From assembly GCA_026874595.1 (NCBI GenBank), contig CM049314.1, positions 14,624,729 to 14,688,728 on the forward strand: a stretch of DNA of 64,000 nt. Direction: 5' to 3'. The notes under the pieces were generated by a model that made no database searches, was not told where the DNA came from, and was given only the letters and a program-made list of their open reading frames with translations. The translations under genes were made by a program, and so were the position numbers. Numbering within the stretch: the first letter of the stretch is position 1; each line of letters opens with the position of its first letter. Below, in pieces: positions 59,533-64,000 of the stretch. This DNA is from Sipunculus nudus (taxonomy: Eukaryota > Annelida > Sipuncula > Golfingiida > Sipunculidae).

Positions 59533-61195
59533 GTGTTTGACGTAATGAGCGCCCCCCCCCCCCCACCGGATTTGGGAGATCACTTAAAGGAAACTATTAC
59601 CTCATTGGCTATATTTTGCAAAGAAGGGCGGCCGTATTATATACGGGTTCACGTTTTTCAGCGTCCTCAAGGCCGCCAAGGATAATTTACGGCAACAGCA
59701 TTATTACGTCGGTCGAACTTGACGCCGTAAATATCGGTGATCATGTCCGTATGGTGGTAATAAACACTCAATATAGAACATTAAAATGCTTTGTTATTGT
59801 CTGAATTTATCGTTTATACATTAGATTTACATGTGCACATAGTAAAATGATTGGCAAGAAAGGGTGTGCCCTTGCCGCATTGACACAGGGATTTTAACTT
59901 AATCAATATATGAAAGCCCCTTTAACAGTATAGAACCAGTGATTTTCCGTGATCGCGGACGGAATCGTGGAACAGACAGACCGAAACGGAATTCCAAATC
60001 CTGAAAAATATATGTTTTAATGTATTTTTGGCCAAAAAAAAAATATCTTGGCAATTCACTTGAAATATGTATGCAGTGATATAATTGTCGATGCCGCTGA
60101 CAGCGTGCGGGGCTTACCAAGTTACCCATGTACTCAAGATCCCAGAGCCCTTGGTTTTTTTTTGTGTGTATACAGCGCTCGCGCAAGAGATGATGGGAAC
60201 TTGCCTACTTGGCTTAATGCCATCCAGTAGCACGTAATATCCATATTAAAACAAGGATGATTTTTCATATGGTGCCGTATTTACCGCGTAAAATGTTCAC
60301 GAGACCAGTGAATGCGGACGCAGTCAGCTGACTAGCATACTGACATACACAGAGACTCGTACATGGCACTTCGACTACAAGACAACCAATAGCGCGTTAT
60401 AATTATAAATATGAAGCCTATTCACAGGTGACGCGAAGTTCAATTTTTGTTAAGCTTATATTATTGTACTACGTCAAGAAATTAATGTTTTATAACGGGT
60501 CAACAAAGTTCAAGAAAGGGACCGTGTTTCCACAGGATATAAATATGACGAATTTCCTCACAATTTTAAAACAAATTTTAAAACGCACTGAAGGTAATAT
60601 AATACGCTGGAGTCTGAGGGCCAGTATTTCAGCTTTTGTTTTTACTATTGCATGTAATATCATGCATGTCATTGCATGTCATACATCGGCTCAGCTGTCG
60701 AAGGTATTTGCGCAAGGTGACTGACATAATCGGGGTACCGACGTCCCGTATTATATTATCTCATCTTTCAAATAAATACTGTTTTATATACCTTTATATG
60801 AACATTTTATATTTTCTACTACCTTACTACTTCATTAGTTCATTTATCATCCTTATTTTTCCTCTTCACCTACAAAGAAAATCTCGAACTGCAGTCATTC
60901 ATACAATTCTCTCATACAACACACAATAAAATCGTCTGCAATTCTGTATCATTTGGATTAGTTATTGTTTTTCAAAACTTCACACAACATCGCTAAAAAT
61001 CGTTGTTTTTTTCTGAATTGTCCTGAATGTGCTGTGAAGTCAAATACGTGTACACAAGCCGCAGTATTAAATAAGAGGATCGTTACGCACTTTGGGAGTT
61101 GGCAGATGGGAGGGGGCGGGGGCGCTTATTTGGGTTTAAATATTTGGAAAAATATAACCTTTGAGAGCGCCTGGGGAGCTTATTATGACAATTAC
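59531..61195. other. Intergenic, no confident gene
   Basis: Poly-C run at 59552-59564. The 98-codon frame at 60428-60724 has no recognisable features. Confidence 0.55.
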
Positions 61196-61198
<3 letters not shown>

Positions 61199-61245
<47 letters not shown>

Positions 61246-61344
61246 GAGAGAGAGAGAGAGGGAGAGAGAGAGAGAGAGAGAGAGATAGGAGAGAGAGAGA
61301 GATTCAGCTCTGGGAACATGCCTGTGTACTTTGGACCAGTGTAA

Positions 61345-61416
<72 letters not shown>

Positions 61417-61438
61417 GGAGAGAGAGAGAGAGACAGAA
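61199..61438. repeat. Compound (TA)n(GA)n ... (CA)n(TA)n(GA)n microsatellites with duplicated unique core
   Basis: The core agctct.ggaacatg..gtgtactttggaccagtgtaaacac occurs at about 61304-61350 and again at 61444-61482, each preceded by a GA tract. Confidence 0.85.
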
Positions 61439-61503
61439 AGATTGAGCTCTTGGAACATGTGTACTTTGGACCAGTGTAAACACAACGTAATCGTCTCTCG
61501 TAC

Positions 61504-61664
61504 CTGGATTCGGCTTGCGCAATATTCTTGGAAACGAACAATACATCACCTCTTTTATGTTTTATCTCTGTAACTGGTTCACTGGGGCAACCAGATACGC
61601 ACCATACCAGAAGAGTAGACACCAAAAGAGTAAAAGGTACCCGATCAAAGTGAATAACTCGCAC
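61504..61664 (-). other. Hydrophobic exon-like stretch, frame uncertain
   Basis: On the minus strand a donor-like ccag|gtacga at 61504/61503 ends a stretch with hydrophobic peptides in two overlapping frames (VPFTLLVSTLLVWCVSG; FTLIGYLLLFWCLLFWYGAY). No ATG opens either frame, so a start exon would be elsewhere. It could be a membrane-spanning internal exon or chance. Confidence 0.2.
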
Positions 61665-62840
61665 ACGTTCGGCTCTTTATCAGTGGGACCTGGGGATGTC
61701 TTGTATCACAGATTTACTTAAGGCCAAGCAAACGTATTTCAAATAATTATATTATCATAATACACACTTTCCCATATAAAATTATTATAATAGTTTTTGC
61801 ATGAACATGACCCAATTCTTTGAAGAAAAACTTTTATTTTTCTTTTTGGTCGTGTGATTTGTTCAAAAGCTTTTTGTACATCTATGAACATTAATTTTCT
61901 ACTCGGAAGTGACATCATCCACAGGGAAAATCCCTGTGACTGAAAGCCGTAGATCTCCTCAAAAGCTTAGTATTTCTGGCACTGTTAGTCCCTAATTTTT
62001 ATGGAAGAATGAAAACAACATGTATTGCTAGATATGAGTCATTTCTAAATTTTGCCTGTGACGTCACACATTGAAATAGCCGATAACATCAGGACCGAGT
62101 ATCTATTCTGGGTGCAATGCTTGTGCACATAACAAAGCCACGTGCTTATATTCCTTCAACCGAATATGTAAAATCTAGATAACATAAAATTCCTTTAATT
62201 CGAATTATAAGATCCTAGGCTTAATACAATGTACTTTATCATCTTGAACAATCTGAATATTATAAATACCACATTATAAATAATAAAAACATGTCAGATT
62301 GAAATGCCGATATGTGTATAAAGAAGATTTCAAATATGAGCTTTTTTATGCGCGTTTGCGTGTTTAAATAATTCGCAATTGTGGTATAGAAACTAAAGCT
62401 CCTATTAAATGCATTGTATATACAATAAATTAAACTGTAAAATGGAGTTTGGCAATTTATAAGCATTTGTCGCAATCAAAGCCATTTATACTCTCAGGTT
62501 TAAAAAAAATATGAATGTTGGGTTCTAAAATGGTAGTAACCAACAGAAAACAAGGCCTACAGGCCTAATGCGAACCTGTGCAATGCGATTACACCAGGTC
62601 TAATGCTTCAGTGCTGGACCATTACTTTTCAAGAACATGTGTAACATGTATATGAACAATGCAAGTACTAAACACTTTAGAACAAGAAACAAACAAACAT
62701 CACTGCTGCAATTCTGGCATGGGTGCGCACAAAACAAAAACTAGAATATGGGTAGTCAACAAGCGACTACGTGTGTCCACCAAAATCAGAGTGAGAAAGG
62801 TGAAGTGAGGCATGGGTTGAGTGGCAAGGGGAAATAGAGT
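61665..62840. other. Intergenic, no gene seen
   Basis: AT-rich unique sequence without coding or repeat signal. Confidence 0.6.
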
Positions 62841-62849
62841 GAGGTGTGT

Positions 62850-64000
62850 TGCATAATAGCCTGGATGTCTGCAGCCGAAATGTGTATGTAGGTTGCGCCA
62901 CCAACCACAAAATCCAGAAAGCTGTCCAAGATGTATAAACATGCAAAATTTTAGGCAGATAAGTCAAACCACTACTGAGATATGAGTGATTTTAGCCCAC
63001 GGAAGACAAACAGACGGACCCTGTGCAAAAATGATGGCAGGTGGCGCCACCAATTTTGTGTATGATTAAGAGATATGTAAGATCTATACACATGCAAAAT
63101 TTCAGGGGGATATGTCAAACCAGTCCTCATATATAAGCCTGAATGTCTGCAGCGTATACATAAATATAGGTGGCGTCACCTGCCACAAAATCGTGAAAGC
63201 TATCCAAGATGTATAAACATGCAATATTTTAGGCAGATAAGTCACACCACTACTGTGATATGAGTGATTTTAGCCCACGGCAGACAAACAAACGGACGCT
63301 GTGCAAAAATGGTGGCAGGTGGCGCCACCAATGTTGTGCATGATTAAGAGATATGTGAGATTAATACACATGCAAAATTTCAGGGAGATATTTCAAACAA
63401 GTCCTGAGATATAAGCCTTAATGTTTGCAGCGTATACATAAATGTAGGTGGTGCCACCTGCCAAAATATCCAAAAAGCTATCCAAGATGTATATAAATGC
63501 AAAATTTTAGGCAGATATGTCAAACCACTGCCGAGATATGAGTGATTTATCCCACGGCAAACAAACGGACGGACGCTGTGCAAAATGATTGCAGGTTGCG
63601 CTACCAGTTTTGCGTATGATAAAGAGCTATGTGAGATTTATAAACATGCAAAATATTTGCCCAATCGGTCAAATGGTTCCTGAGATATGAGCTTGGATAT
63701 GTGCAGCGTAAATATGAATGTAGGTGGCGCCACCTGTCATAAAATCAAGAAAGCTGTCAAGGATGTATAAACCTGCAAAATATCAGGTGGATAAGTCAAA
63801 CCATGAGTGATTTTATCCCAAGGCAGATGAACAGATGGACGATGTGCAAAAATGGTTGCCGGTGGCACCACCAGTTTTGCGTATGATAAAGAGCTATGGG
63901 AGATCTATACACATGCAAAATTTTTGCCCAACTGGTCAAAAGGTTCCCGAGATATGAGCTTGGATGTCTGCAGCTTAAACGTGAATGTAGGTGGCGCTAC
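62850..64000. repeat. ~278-bp tandem repeat array, at least four copies, running off the window
   Basis: The tgtata(a/t)a(a/c)atgcaa(a/t)attttaggcagata(a/t)gtca anchor recurs near 62932, 63211, 63488 and 63764. Each unit contains the palindrome ggtggcgccacc or a variant. It also holds a second, diverged half (agagatatgtgagat..atacacatgcaaaatttcaggg), so the unit looks like a dimer of about 140-bp halves. Confidence 0.88.

Noticed and set aside
60428-60724. 98-codon plus-strand frame
   Set aside because: AT-rich composition with no motif, splice sites or repeat structure. Likely chance.
62700-63583. Minus-strand frames with repeated TYLPKILH peptides
   Set aside because: Products of the 278-bp satellite array.

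Overview
This is a gene-sparse, AT-rich animal nuclear segment. It has spliced genes with GT-AG introns, very many (TA)n microsatellites, long poly-G/poly-C runs, and decayed transposons. Chitin-binding (CBM14) modules joined to EGF-like modules, a selenocysteine-type iodothyronine deiodinase and Penelope-like retroelement remnants suggest an invertebrate, most likely a lophotrochozoan such as a mollusc. That taxonomic call is inference. No bacterial operons, rRNA, convincing tRNA or CRISPR were seen.

1-14,027 (+): the 3' portion of a large secreted mucin-type gene. A 5.65-kb exon encodes about 108 copies of a 17-residue Thr/Ser/Pro repeat. Nine small exons follow, all joined by phase-1 introns, encoding alternating 8-cysteine EGF-like modules and CBM14 chitin-binding modules, then a stop and a poly(A) signal. 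The total is 2,389 residues in the window, and the 5' end lies outside. The C-terminal region is a tandem duplication of an [EGF-a, CBM14-I, EGF-b, CBM14-II] block.

16,508-29,131 (-): a complete 366-residue aldo-keto reductase gene in seven coding exons. All six junctions keep frame, and the Asp-Tyr-Lys-His tetrad is intact.

33,283-36,578 (+): a selenoprotein gene of the iodothyronine deiodinase family. A TATA box and a probable untranslated first exon come first. The 263-codon CDS is uninterrupted and has an in-frame TGA (Sec129) in the family's active-site motif. A SECIS-like hairpin lies 630 nt after the stop, followed by a poly(A) signal. Sec insertion explains a reading frame that otherwise appears broken in two.

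36.6-64 kb: no confident gene. It holds repeats and mobile-element relics: a 184-bp near-perfect palindrome, two Penelope-like fragments (one inside a large inverted repeat), a TTCGCGA-type MITE, a 2.1-kb element with 236-bp inverted repeats and a 97-codon frame, a pogo/Tigger-like MITE, and tandem repeats of about 62, 160, 145 and 278 bp. A few isolated exon-like stretches are listed at low confidence.

The three confident genes have unrelated roles: extracellular chitin-associated matrix or mucus, carbonyl reduction, and iodothyronine or other dehalogenation. Nothing in the sequence links them functionally.
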